Shown here: in pieces, positions 17,973 to 26,852 of the stretch
How the letters are laid out: every line of letters starts with the position of its first letter
How positions within the stretch are numbered: position 1 is the stretch's first letter
Assembly (NCBI RefSeq): GCF_900112455.1
Contig: NZ_FOLT01000015.1
Coordinates: 1-38,775 of the forward strand
DNA: 38,775 bases
DNA from: Alkalibacterium subtropicum
GTDB taxonomy: Bacteria; Bacillota; Bacilli; Lactobacillales; Carnobacteriaceae_A
Direction: 5' to 3'
Notes under the pieces: generated by a model
Seen by the model: only the letters and a program-made list of their open reading frames with translations
Databases searched by the model: none
What the model was told of the DNA's origin: nothing
Translations under genes and position numbers: made by a program

Positions 17973-18650
17973 ATGGATGGCCTGTCTTTACTGAAAGATT
18001 TAACAGAAAACAGAGACGACGCTCGCGCTGATCAGATGGAAGCTTATATGCGTGATCAGTTTGTTTTTTTGGGTATACCTGCTGAGAAAAGACGAAAACT
18101 GATGCGTCCTTACTTTAAGGAAGCCCGAAAAGAAAAACACATCGACTGGACTTTCGTTGACAACTACTGGGAGCAGCCATATCGAGAATGTCAATATATC
18201 GTCTGTGACTACTTGTCTGCTGAACAGGCGCGGCTTGTGCCTGCTGATATCGACAAACTCAAAACACTTGTTTTAAAAAAAGCCTGGTGGGACACCTGTG
18301 ACAGTCTCGATAAAGTCATCGGGAAACTAGCCCTGGACTATCCGGAACTCAACGAGATACTGCTTGAATGGAGTCAGGATGAGAAGATCTGGCTGAGACG
18401 GATCGCTATCGATCATCAGCGGCATCGCAAGGAACGGACAGATACTCAGCTTCTGGAAACGATCCTTAAAAATAATTTCGGAAGCAGCGAGTTCTTCATC
18501 AATAAAGCCATTGGATGGATACTGCGTGACTACAGTAAGACCGATCCCCAGTGGGTCACTCAGTTTATCGAACAGCATAAAGCTGAACTGCATCCACTCA
18601 GCATACGGGAAGGTTATAAGTATCTAAAATCAAAAAATATAAAAAGGTGA
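17973..18650 (+). CDS. DNA alkylation repair protein, AlkD-like (HEAT-like repeats)
   Basis: 225 residues from the ATG at 17973, which has AAAGGAG six bases before it; the open frame continues upstream to 17892 without a ribosome site. AlkC/AlkD-family glycosylases excise positively charged alkylated bases (such as 3-methyladenine) using stacked HEAT-like helices. Visible: RDQFVFLGIPAEKRRKLMRP, WEQPYRECQYIVCDYL, KKAWWDTCDSLDKVIG with the Trp-Asp pair of the active site, WLRRIAIDHQ, and FFINKAIGWILRDYSKTDP. It is divergent from the YwaF-type gene and convergent with the surface nucleotidase. Confidence 0.93.
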   Translation: MDGLSLLKDLTENRDDARADQMEAYMRDQFVFLGIPAEKRRKLMRPYFKEARKEKHIDWTFVDNYWEQPYRECQYIVCDYLSAEQARLVPADIDKLKTLVLKKAWWDTCDSLDKVIGKLALDYPELNEILLEWSQDEKIWLRRIAIDHQRHRKERTDTQLLETILKNNFGSSEFFINKAIGWILRDYSKTDPQWVTQFIEQHKAELHPLSIREGYKYLKSKNIKR

Positions 18651-18675
18651 AGACACTCATTCGTCCTCACCTTTT
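18642..18675. terminator. Terminator shared by the AlkD-like gene and the surface nucleotidase gene
   Basis: AAAAGGTGA/TCACCTTTT arms with an inner GAC/GTC (18642-18654 with 18663-18675) form a hairpin between the two convergent genes. T-rich sequence lies on both sides. It overlaps the alkD-like stop codon. Confidence 0.7.
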
Positions 18676-18702
18676 CACTGAGCTGTACTGCTTTATTTTC
18701 TT

Positions 18703-21700
18703 TTACCTTTTATTCTGAATAAAACGTGCTGCTCCCCCTAAAGATAAGGAAACTAATCCCATCAAACCGGCAGCCCAAGTCATTGTGGCTGTTTCAGGCA
18801 GTTTTTCGCCTGCTTCTGACTCTTCTTCTGCTGGTTCTTTATCTTCTTCAGGGTCTTTCGATTCTGAAGGATCTTCTGGTTCTTCTTCAGGATCTGTTGG
18901 TTCTGAAGGATCTTCCGGTTCTTCTTCAGGATCTGTTGGTCCAGCTGGTTCTTCTACTTCAAACGGCATAGTCTGGATACGTCCTTCTGTTGGATCATAA
19001 TTGACTGCACCTTCTTTTTCAGTGACTTCTTCAATATACTGGATCAGTGCATTGGTCACCTGACCGGCATCCGATTGAATGATCGCTGCATCTGAGAAAT
19101 CATAGCCGTCTCCACCGGAAACGATGAAATTATTTGTGGCGATGGAGTACGTTGCATCCATATCAATCGGCTCTCCATCAACAAATAAGTCTGCATCCGC
19201 GTACAAGCCTTCCTCATCTGTGTAGATGATATAGTTCAACCCGGACGTCTGCAGATCGATTTGCGGACCATAACTATCCAGCGAACGGTGGTATGAGTAG
19301 GCGATGATTTCTTGCAGTTCCTGACCCGTCATCTCTAAGATAGTTACGGCATTGCCAAACGGATCAACGGTGAATATATCTCTGGCTGTGATATCTCCTG
19401 GTTCGATCCCTGCTCGAATGCCGCCATTGTTTGTGATGGCAATATCTGTATTGGCAAAGTTACGCAGAGCGTCTGTGATCATGTTTCCAAGAGCAACATC
19501 TTTTAGCCAGCGGTCATCCCGGCTTAAACCTGTCTCAGTTTGTCCCAGCACTTCACCAAGCAGTTCTTCTGACTCTGCATTATACTGGTCAATGATCGAC
19601 TGAACTTCCGGATTCACATTTTCATCTGGCAGTTCATCTACAGCTTGAAGACTTCCTTCCACACTGACTTCTCCTGTTTCACTGTCGAGAGTCAGGTTTA
19701 AGATGCCGATGTTTTCTGCACTGCTTCCTGAGCTTGCAATAGGTGTGCCGTTGACGATCTCTGGTTCAGTTAGGGTCGTGTGTGAATGCCCGCCAATGAT
19801 AACATCAAAGTGGTCATAGACCTCCGCGATCTGACGGTCTGCTGCTATACCCACGTGATTTAGAGCCACTAAAATATCGACGTCATCTCTCAATGATTTA
19901 TATTCTTCGATCGTTTCCATGTAGTTTTCAAATCCCAGTCCAACGATACCCGTAGGACTCGTAGCTGGCGGAGCCTGGGTCAAGCCAATGACACCGATTT
20001 TTTTATCTCCCATTTCAAAAATCTGATAAGGATCTGGCTGGGTGATCGGTATGGATGGATCGACGACCTCTGTATTAGCGGATATCCAGTTGAAGTCCGA
20101 CTCATTGCGTCTGTCCTGGAAGACCTGCTGTCCATAATCAAATTCATGATTCCCGATCGTCATTAAATCAAGTTCCATTTTATTCAGGAGCTCGATCATC
20201 GGAATCCCGTCTAAGAGATCGACAACGGGATTCCCACTGAAAATATCCCCGGCATCCAAGTACAGGGAATGATCAACTGTGTCTCTGTACTCATTCAGGA
20301 AGTAAGAGATTTTCCCAAAATCATCAATGCTGGCATGCATGTCATTGGTATGGAAAAGTGTGACAGAGAAGTCCTCTACCATCGCAAGTGGTTTTGTCTG
20401 GATACGGCCTTCTGTCGGTTCATAATTGACTGCGCCTTCTTTTTCTGTCGTTTCACTTATGTGCTGGATCAAAGCATTGGTTACTTGCCCGGCGTCTGAT
20501 TGAATGACTGTTGCTTCTGAAAAGTCATAACCGTCTCCACCCGCAACAATAAAGTTGTTTGTTGCAATAGAATAAGTTTTATCCAGATCGATCGGTGAAC
20601 CATCAACATATAAGTCTGAATCTGCGTATAATCCATTTTCATCTGTGTAAATAGTATAATTCAATCCTGATGTCTGCAGATCGATTTGTGGGCCGTAGCT
20701 GTCTAAAGACCGGTGATAAGAATAAGCAACAATATCTTTCAGCTCATGCCCTGTCATCTCTACGATGGTCACGGCATTCCCAAACGGATCAACAGTGAAT
20801 ACATCTCTGGCCGTGATATCTCCTGGTTCGATCCCAGCACGGATCCCCCCGTTATTGGTAATGGCGATGTCTGTATTGGCAAAATTGCGCAGTGCATCCG
20901 TGATCATATTGCCTAGGGCAACGTCTTTTTCCCAACGATCATCCCGGCTCAAACCTGTCTCAGTTTGTCCCAGCACTTCACCAAGCAGTTCGTCTGATTC
21001 TGCATTGTAAGCATCGATCATCGTCTGAACTTCCGGATCGACATTGTCGTCTGAAAGAGCCTCAACAGGCTGAAGGTGACCCTCGACTGAAACATCTCCT
21101 GTCTCTGCATCTAAGGTGAGATTTAAAACACCAATGTTTCTGGCATTACTTCCAGAGCTGGCGATAGGCGTTCCATTTACGATTTCCGGTTCAGTTAATG
21201 TCGTATGTGAATGTCCGCCAATGATGACATCAAACATATCGTACGCTTCAGCGATTTGACGGTCTGCAGAAATACCGATATGATTCAATGCAACCAGTAC
21301 ATCCACTTCGTCTCTCAATGATTCGAACGTTTCTATCGTATCCATATAGTCACCGAACTCTAATCCGACGATACCTGTTGGACTTGTAGCTGGAGGAGCT
21401 TGAGTCAAGGCGAACACCCCAACTTTTTTGTCACCAAATTCGAAGATTTCATAAGGATCCGGATCAGTTATCGGAATGGAAGGATCAGTGACACTTGTAT
21501 TTGCCGAGATCCAGTTAAAATCAGATTCATTGCGTCTGTCCTGAAAGACTTCCTGACCATAATCGAATTCATGATTCCCGATCGTTATTAAATCAAGTTC
21601 CATTTTATTTAACAGTTCTATCATGGGGATACCGTCCATTAAATCGACGACCGGATTCCCACTGAATATGTCACCTGCATCTAAGTATAAAGAATTGTCT

Positions 21701-21891
21701 GCAAGGGCTCTCTGTTCATTTAAAAAGTAAGAGATCTTTCCAAATTCATCGATACTTGCGTGCATATCGTTGGTATGAAAGACTGTTAAAGAAAAATCTT
21801 CTTCCACCTCTGCAGCCTTTACGTCTTCCGGCAGCCCAAGAGCCAGAGATAAAGAGAGAAAACTAACAGCTAATGTCTTCTTGTTCAGCAT
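18703..21891 (-). CDS. LPxTG-anchored double 5'-nucleotidase (UshA/YfkN-like), tandem enzyme domains
   Basis: 1062 residues. A signal peptide (about 1-27) is followed by two near-identical copies of a complete 5'-nucleotidase, about 30-500 and 503-975. Each copy has the metallophosphatase motifs FHTNDMHASID (Asp42 and His44 in copy 1), DAGDIFSGNP, GNHEFDYG and GGHSHTTL. Each also has the C-terminal substrate-binding motifs ITNNGGIRAGIEPGD, TVDPFGNAVTI and NNFIV(A/S)GGDGYDFS. The tail has acidic Pro-Asp-Glu repeats, then LPETA, a hydrophobic stretch and a basic end (FIQNKR), the sortase signal. It acts on the cell wall, releasing phosphate and nucleosides from extracellular nucleotides. The ATG has AAGGAG upstream. 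A strong hairpin separates it from the phosphonate-type transporter on the same strand. Confidence 0.93.
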   Translation of the reverse strand: MLNKKTLAVSFLSLSLALGLPEDVKAAEVEEDFSLTVFHTNDMHASIDEFGKISYFLNEQRALADNSLYLDAGDIFSGNPVVDLMDGIPMIELLNKMELDLITIGNHEFDYGQEVFQDRRNESDFNWISANTSVTDPSIPITDPDPYEIFEFGDKKVGVFALTQAPPATSPTGIVGLEFGDYMDTIETFESLRDEVDVLVALNHIGISADRQIAEAYDMFDVIIGGHSHTTLTEPEIVNGTPIASSGSNARNIGVLNLTLDAETGDVSVEGHLQPVEALSDDNVDPEVQTMIDAYNAESDELLGEVLGQTETGLSRDDRWEKDVALGNMITDALRNFANTDIAITNNGGIRAGIEPGDITARDVFTVDPFGNAVTIVEMTGHELKDIVAYSYHRSLDSYGPQIDLQTSGLNYTIYTDENGLYADSDLYVDGSPIDLDKTYSIATNNFIVAGGDGYDFSEATVIQSDAGQVTNALIQHISETTEKEGAVNYEPTEGRIQTKPLAMVEDFSVTLFHTNDMHASIDDFGKISYFLNEYRDTVDHSLYLDAGDIFSGNPVVDLLDGIPMIELLNKMELDLMTIGNHEFDYGQQVFQDRRNESDFNWISANTEVVDPSIPITQPDPYQIFEMGDKKIGVIGLTQAPPATSPTGIVGLGFENYMETIEEYKSLRDDVDILVALNHVGIAADRQIAEVYDHFDVIIGGHSHTTLTEPEIVNGTPIASSGSSAENIGILNLTLDSETGEVSVEGSLQAVDELPDENVNPEVQSIIDQYNAESEELLGEVLGQTETGLSRDDRWLKDVALGNMITDALRNFANTDIAITNNGGIRAGIEPGDITARDIFTVDPFGNAVTILEMTGQELQEIIAYSYHRSLDSYGPQIDLQTSGLNYIIYTDEEGLYADADLFVDGEPIDMDATYSIATNNFIVSGGDGYDFSDAAIIQSDAGQVTNALIQYIEEVTEKEGAVNYDPTEGRIQTMPFEVEEPAGPTDPEEEPEDPSEPTDPEEEPEDPSESKDPEEDKEPAEEESEAGEKLPETATMTWAAGLMGLVSLSLGGAARFIQNKR
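18862..18939. repeat. Two tandem 39-base repeats in the wall-spanning tail
   Basis: 18862-18900 and 18901-18939 are 39-base copies differing at one base. On the minus strand they encode two copies of a 13-residue unit (PTDPEEEPEDPSE) before the LPETA signal. Such repeats commonly vary in number between strains and lengthen the wall spacer. Confidence 0.85.
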
Positions 21892-22015
21892 TAAAGCACT
21901 CCTTAAATATTATGTAATACAAATAAAAATCTGTATCCGTTTCCATGTTACCTTATTTAAAAGTGATAAACAATAAAATATTTGACTTAACTATTTAAAA
22001 ATAAATGGATACTTT

Positions 22016-22051
22016 AAAAACCCTGACACTCCCACAAGTGTCAGGGTTTTT
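22016..22051. terminator. Terminator after the phnDCEE operon
   Basis: A perfect 15-base-pair stem (22016-22030 with 22037-22051) with a 6-base loop ends in T-runs on both strands. It lies 13 bases after the second permease gene and upstream of the nucleotidase gene, so the nucleotidase is probably transcribed from its own promoter. Confidence 0.85.
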
Positions 22052-22064
22052 AAAAATTCTGTTG

Positions 22065-22868
22065 TCAGACCAGCTTTTCTCTTATTTCCCCGCTGATTTT
22101 ATCGATGAGGGTAACGAAGACGATGACGATGATGAGAATGATCCCAACGTCTTCCCAGTTCCTCTGCTGCTGTGCGATCATCAGAGGGACACCGATTCCG
22201 CCTGCCCCCACCAGGCCGAGAACCGTCGAGGCGCGGACATCGATCTCAAACCGGTAGATCGAGAATGAAGCAAAATCAGGCAGGACTTGTGGAAACACAC
22301 CATACCAGACAGCCTGGACCCTGTTCCCGCCACTGGCACGTATCGCATCCACCATGTTCATATCGATCGACTCGATCACTTCTGCATAAAGCTTGCCTAA
22401 CATCCCGATCGAATTGATGCTGATGGCTAAGACCCCCGGATACGGACCGACCCCTAAAGCGGCTACGAATAAAATGGCAAAGATGATAGAAGGGATCGAC
22501 CGGATCGCATTTAAAATCGCCTTCCCTATATAACTCAAGGGGCCCCCGATGTTACGCGAAGCCAGAAAAGCGATCGGCATGGCGATGATCGAAGCGGCGA
22601 TCCCGCCGGCATAGGCGATGGCAATCGTCTCCAGCATTTCCAGGATACGCTCCGGGAATTTCTGTAAATATTCCAATGAGGTGAAAGGGACCACAAACAT
22701 GCGGTATAAAATCGTCAAAGGTGACACCCGACTCCCGGGGACCGTCCACTCCTGACTCCAGAATGCTGAGATGTAAAAGAATGCCAGCAGGCCGATGATG
22801 ACAGCGATCAGCCGTTTCGTAGATGCAGTTTTCGCTTTTTTCAGAGAGATCTCTTTCTGTTCAGACAT
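22065..22868 (-). CDS. phnE: Phosphonate/phosphite-type ABC transporter permease, second copy
   Basis: 267 residues, membrane permease of the PhnE family with about six membrane segments. The coupling-helix region reads DAIRASGGNRVQAVWYGVFPQVLPDFASF and the C-terminal motif reads RASTVLGLVGAGGIGVPLM, both diagnostic for PhnE. Its ATG overlaps the TAA of the first phnE by one base (TAATG), so the two permeases are translated together and probably form a heterodimer. It is the last gene of the operon. Confidence 0.93.
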   Translation of the reverse strand: MSEQKEISLKKAKTASTKRLIAVIIGLLAFFYISAFWSQEWTVPGSRVSPLTILYRMFVVPFTSLEYLQKFPERILEMLETIAIAYAGGIAASIIAMPIAFLASRNIGGPLSYIGKAILNAIRSIPSIIFAILFVAALGVGPYPGVLAISINSIGMLGKLYAEVIESIDMNMVDAIRASGGNRVQAVWYGVFPQVLPDFASFSIYRFEIDVRASTVLGLVGAGGIGVPLMIAQQQRNWEDVGIILIIVIVFVTLIDKISGEIREKLV

Positions 22869-23677
22869 TATTCAAGATACCCCCTTACTCTGTTGCTGAC
22901 TAAGTCGATGAGCGTAATGGTAAGGAACAGAACGATCAGTATCATGGACAGGCGGTCATAACGGAAAAACTTCATATTCCGATTCAGCAACTGTCCGATC
23001 CCTCCGGCTCCAATAAATCCTAGCACAACGGAAGCTTTGACATTGATCTCAAGGACATACAAAGTGTAGGAGGCATAATACGGCAAAATCTGTGGCATGA
23101 CACCATAACGAATGATCTGCAGCTTGTTCCCTCCACTTGCCATAATGGCGTCCAGTGGTCCCTGGCTGATCCCTTCGGTCGTTTCGCTCAGCATCTTGGC
23201 CAGGATCCCTGATGTGAATACCGTTAATGCCACAATGCCGGAAACAGCTCCCATGCCGATAAAGGCGACCACTATAATGGCCAGGATGATATCCGGTATC
23301 GTCCTCAGAAAATTCAGGATCGTTCGGATGAAACGATACAGAAAAGGATTTTTATTGATGTTGTGTGACGCTAAAAAAGTCAAGGGCAGGGCAATCACTG
23401 CAGCGAATGTCGTCGAGAGCAAAGCGATGTTCCAGGTTTCGACAAGATACTCGAAGCTGGTGGAAAAATAACGCCAGTCCGGAGGCAGCAAGTCTATAAA
23501 GATCATATCCCAGATAATGCCAAGGCCCTGCATAAGGCGGATAGGATCCGCATTCGTGCGATATAATGCCGCAAGATATAATAAGAAGAATACCGTGACA
23601 GTGGTCAGCATGCGCACAACAAACCGACGGGAGACGATATGGATTTTCACCTCTGCTTTCTCTGGTTTATTGGCCAT
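22868..23677 (-). CDS. phnE: Phosphonate/phosphite-type ABC transporter permease, first copy
   Basis: 269 residues from the ATG at 23677, which has GAGGAG nine bases upstream. The frame remains open to 23863 but that part overlaps phnC and reads as its shadow. It has about six membrane segments. PhnE motifs: DAIMASGGNKLQIIRYGVMPQILPYYASYTLY and KASVVLGFIGAGGIGQLL are visible. The start overlaps the phnC stop by 11 bases and the end overlaps the second phnE by one base. Confidence 0.93.
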   Translation of the reverse strand: MANKPEKAEVKIHIVSRRFVVRMLTTVTVFFLLYLAALYRTNADPIRLMQGLGIIWDMIFIDLLPPDWRYFSTSFEYLVETWNIALLSTTFAAVIALPLTFLASHNINKNPFLYRFIRTILNFLRTIPDIILAIIVVAFIGMGAVSGIVALTVFTSGILAKMLSETTEGISQGPLDAIMASGGNKLQIIRYGVMPQILPYYASYTLYVLEINVKASVVLGFIGAGGIGQLLNRNMKFFRYDRLSMILIVLFLTITLIDLVSNRVRGYLE

Positions 23678-24446
23678 CCGATTCATCTCCTCGCTTATCA
23701 TCGACGCGGATCGGACGATCATAGATCTGTTCAAAGGTTTCTTCAGTAACATCAGTGACTGGACCATCGAACACGATTTCTCCGTCCCGCATACCGATGA
23801 TGCGGTCGGCGTACTCCATCGCCATATCGATAAAATGCAGATTGACGATCGTGGTGAGATCATCTTCCTTGGATATCCGCCGCAGATCTTTCATCACTGT
23901 GTGAGAGGTCGGCGGATCCAAAGAAGCGACGGGTTCATCAGCCAGAATCACTTTCGGCTGCTGGGTAATGACCCGGGCAATACTGACCCGCTGCTGCTGT
24001 CCTCCGCTGAGCTGATCAGCACGGACATAGGCTTTGTCTTTGATCCCGACCCGTTCGAGATTGTCCATGGCCAGCTTCAGATCTTCCTGAGGAAAGATCC
24101 CCAGCAGACTTTTTACTGTTCCTGTATGACCTAATCGTCCAGCCATGACATTCCGCAGTACTGAAAGACGTTTGACGAGATTATAATCCTGGAAAATCAT
24201 CCCGACTTTCGTGCGCAATTTACGCAGTCGGCGGTCTTTTAAATAGGTCACATCTTCCTCGTCAACCAGAATCTTCCCGGAGGTCGGATCCGTCATGCGA
24301 TTGATACAGCGGATCAAGGTCGATTTACCGGCTCCTGAAAGACCGACGATGACCACAAATTCTCCCTGCTCGATTTTCAGATTTATATTCTTCAGCGCTT
24401 CCACTCCACCGGGATAAGTCAGTGAAAGATTCTTGAATTCTATCAC
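23667..24446 (-). CDS. phnC: Phosphonate/phosphite-type ABC transporter ATP-binding protein
   Basis: 260 residues. Walker A GLSGAGKSTL, Q-loop FQDYNL, signature LSGGQQQRVSIARV and Walker B VILADEPVASLD, followed by the switch His in VNLHFIDMA. The combination of LTYPGG(V)EAL at the start and ADEPVASLDP is typical of PhnC. The start is a GTG at 24446 with GAGGTG six bases upstream; the reading frame continues to 24542 but without a ribosome site and without family similarity. About 190 bases separate it from phnD upstream. Confidence 0.92.
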   Translation of the reverse strand: MIEFKNLSLTYPGGVEALKNINLKIEQGEFVVIVGLSGAGKSTLIRCINRMTDPTSGKILVDEEDVTYLKDRRLRKLRTKVGMIFQDYNLVKRLSVLRNVMAGRLGHTGTVKSLLGIFPQEDLKLAMDNLERVGIKDKAYVRADQLSGGQQQRVSIARVITQQPKVILADEPVASLDPPTSHTVMKDLRRISKEDDLTTIVNLHFIDMAMEYADRIIGMRDGEIVFDGPVTDVTEETFEQIYDRPIRVDDKRGDESDGQ

Positions 24447-24638
24447 ACATGTCACCTCTTGTTCGTTTTGATTCGTTTCTTCAGAGGGCTCGAATACTCT
24501 GTAGGGGGGCTCATTATACACTCGATCCTTCGCGTAGATCACATCCCATGAGAAAAATGATCACCGTTCATGTATCAGACCTGTCAACACGATAACCATC
24601 CATTCCTGCCACTTTAGCTCAGCCAGAAACTTACCGCA

Positions 24639-25577
24639 TTAATCGATCAGATCTTCAAAAGCTGCATAAGCTTCTCTGACAATATCGTATTCTGAATCTT
24701 CTGCCGGCTCGATACCATCCCATTCATAGATCTCGTGCATGGCCTGAAGGGCCTCTTCATTATCTTCCATCGTTAAAAAAGCTTCAGTGATGCGTTGTTT
24801 TAAATCATCCGGCATCCCTCCGTAAAGCGTGACCGTATCATTGGGTATCGGATCAGTATAACCAATGATACGGATCTGTTCTGTGATATCAGGGATTTCA
24901 TCCGACAAACTGCCTCGCGCATCATCAAAGGTAGTGGCAAAGTCAGCATTCCCATCCAAAAGCTGCAGGATCGCATTGTCGTGTCCCTGAACTTCCAGAT
25001 GCTGAAATTTTCCTTCCAGGTCCTCTATGCCGGCATTCAGAAATTCAAGGCCCGGGAAGAGATACCCTGATGTGGAAGAATAACCCGGGAATGCCCAGAC
25101 GAGTCCTTCCGATTCGACAAGATCATCAAAGTCCTCTAAATCTGAATCGGCCAGCACGTTGTACTGCGCCTTATAGGTCCCTGAGCCAAAGCGGACCGCT
25201 TTGGCGACGACTTCAACATCCCCCCGCTCAGCTGCCTGCACATAGCCAAAGGCAGGTAAAAAGCCGATTTCAGTCTGCCCTGTACGCATTGCCTCGACCA
25301 GTCCGACATAGTCGGTCGTCACTTCTGCAGTGACAGGCATCTCCAAAGCTTCTTCCAGATAGTCAGCTAAGGGCTGAGCATTAGCGGTAATATTCTCAGC
25401 ATCTGAAGAAGGTACAAAACCCATCACAAGCTCAGCATATTCTTCTGTATCCTCATCAGATCCTGACTGATCATCTGAGTCGGTCCCGTTCCTTATGTCA
25501 TCAGTCCCACAGGCAGCTAGAGCTGCAGCAGCCAGAAGACTGAGGAATTTCAACCTATATTTCCTTGAATCGATCAA
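24639..25577 (-). CDS. phnD: Phosphonate/phosphite-type ABC transporter substrate-binding lipoprotein
   Basis: About 312 residues. A signal peptide ends in the lipobox LAAAALAAC, followed by an acidic Ser/Asp/Glu linker. The binding domain has LVMGFVPSSDAENI, PLADYLEEAL, GLVEAMRTGQTEIGFLPAFGYVQA and WAFPGYSSTSGYLFPG, the PhnD/PtxB/HtxB pattern. The ligand (phosphonate, phosphite, hypophosphite or phosphate ester) cannot be deduced from these motifs. The start is TTG at 25577 with GGAGGGG five bases upstream; the frame extends to 25631 without a ribosome site. A candidate extended -10 (TGGCATAAT) lies about 70-80 bases upstream. Confidence 0.91.
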   Translation of the reverse strand: MIDSRKYRLKFLSLLAAAALAACGTDDIRNGTDSDDQSGSDEDTEEYAELVMGFVPSSDAENITANAQPLADYLEEALEMPVTAEVTTDYVGLVEAMRTGQTEIGFLPAFGYVQAAERGDVEVVAKAVRFGSGTYKAQYNVLADSDLEDFDDLVESEGLVWAFPGYSSTSGYLFPGLEFLNAGIEDLEGKFQHLEVQGHDNAILQLLDGNADFATTFDDARGSLSDEIPDITEQIRIIGYTDPIPNDTVTLYGGMPDDLKQRITEAFLTMEDNEEALQAMHEIYEWDGIEPAEDSEYDIVREAYAAFEDLID

Positions 25578-25733
25578 TTGAACCCCTCCGTTTTCTACTA
25601 TACGTGTGTCTTCTTTTCTGTATGTACTCAAACGAGGACTCTCTCTCTATTATGCCACTGTTTTAACGGAAGAGAAAAGCAATACGTTCTTTTTCCGCTT
25701 CATTCACTATCCACCCTTTACAGAGAAATGAAC

Positions 25734-25847
25734 GTGTCTGGGTGGGGTCAGGTAAATGGGCCAGCTGAATGCGTCTTTGATCTGCTTACTTGAACGTAAA
25801 ACTCACCGTTCTTTTTCGACTGGCCAAAGCAGCTCGAACCCGGACAC
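25734..25847. other. Folded 114-base intergenic element upstream of phnD
   Basis: GTGTCTGGGT (25734-25743) pairs with ACCCGGACAC (25838-25847), ten pairs with one G-T. Nested inside, GGCCAG (25759-25764) pairs with CTGGCC (25820-25825) and AACG (25793-25796) with CGTT (25807-25810). On the plus strand it is followed at once by the hairpin of 25854-25884 with a T-run, so a small RNA ending there is possible. No good promoter was found on the plus strand. Confidence 0.4.
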
Positions 25848-25853
25848 TAGTAA

Positions 25854-25884
25854 AAAAACACGCCCTCGATACGGTCGTGTTTTT
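25854..25884. terminator. Terminator of mscS (two-way)
   Basis: AAAAACACG (25854-25862) and CGTGTTTTT (25876-25884), plus two further pairs, form a hairpin 12 bases after the mscS stop on the minus strand. Because the flanks are A-rich on one side and T-rich on the other, it can work in both directions. Confidence 0.8.
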
Positions 25885-25896
25885 CATTCTTAATTT

Positions 25897-26688
25897 TTAC
25901 TCTTGAATGGTATGAACAGCCATCTGCGGATAAGGGATCGATATGTTTTCTTCGTCAAAAGTCGTTTTCACTTCTTCCAGTATGTCAAAATGCACCCCCC
26001 AATAATCCTCAGCTCTAGTCCATACTCTGACTGTATACTCCACTGCACTGTCTCCGTGACCTGAAAGACGTATAAACGGTTCAGGGTCTAAGAGGACCGA
26101 CGGATGCTTCAAAACGATCCGCTGTAGAGTCTGCAGCACATGCGCATTATTCGTTTCATATCCCACTCCGAACGTAAAATCGACACGTCGGGTATCATGC
26201 ACGGAGTAATTCACGATGCCGGAGTTGGACAGGTTGCCGTTGGGGACATAGATCATTTTATTGTCCGGTGTCTCTAATTCTGTGTAAAGGATCTGGATGG
26301 CTTTTACTGTGCCGCTGTACCCTGCCCCATCAATATAATCCCCTACTTTGAATGGACGCATGGTGAGCAAAAGCACCCCTCCGGCCAAATTTGACAGTGA
26401 ACCCTGAAAAGCCAGACCCAAAGCTAAACCGAACGACCCCAGAATAGCGACGAAAGAAGCGGTCGGAATCCCCAATATCCCGACGACACTTACGACCAAT
26501 ACCAGTTTCAGTCCGATACTGATCACCGACATGATGAAAGGTTTCAGGCTTTCATCCAGTTTAGACTTGCTGATTTGTGTACTGATGACATTGACCAGCA
26601 CTTTTATCACTGCCAGGCCGACCAGTAAGGTAATGACAGCTAAGCCGACAGATATTGCCATTTCTACGATAAGATTGATCCAATCCAT
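25897..26688 (-). CDS. mscS: Small-conductance mechanosensitive channel (MscS family)
   Basis: 263 residues. Three membrane segments, the last being the pore helix with the Gly/Ala/Ser pattern FVAILGSFGLALGLAFQGSLSNLAGG. The beta domain follows (FKVGDYIDGAGYSGTVKAIQILYTEL, PNGNLSNSGIVNYS), then an alpha-beta domain. Such channels open on membrane tension and release solutes on hypo-osmotic shock. The ATG has AAAGGAGAG eight bases upstream. It is single-gene, divergent from the YuiF-type transporter. Confidence 0.95.
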   Translation of the reverse strand: MDWINLIVEMAISVGLAVITLLVGLAVIKVLVNVISTQISKSKLDESLKPFIMSVISIGLKLVLVVSVVGILGIPTASFVAILGSFGLALGLAFQGSLSNLAGGVLLLTMRPFKVGDYIDGAGYSGTVKAIQILYTELETPDNKMIYVPNGNLSNSGIVNYSVHDTRRVDFTFGVGYETNNAHVLQTLQRIVLKHPSVLLDPEPFIRLSGHGDSAVEYTVRVWTRAEDYWGVHFDILEEVKTTFDEENISIPYPQMAVHTIQE

Positions 26689-26852
26689 TGTATATTCTCT
26701 CCTTTAGTATGTAAATAACACGTAACTTTTCTATCATAACATAAGTTTTATTTATAAGAAATATTCACTGTTTTTTGCAGGTTTTATATATCGCCAGAAC
26801 AGTCAATATATGGTACGCTTTTTTTAACAAAATTTTTGAAAGAAGTGATTCT

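Noticed and set aside
25632-25733. Pho box controlling the phn operon
   Set aside because: Only one TTAAAACA-like match was seen, without the tandem repeats at 11-base spacing needed for PhoP binding.
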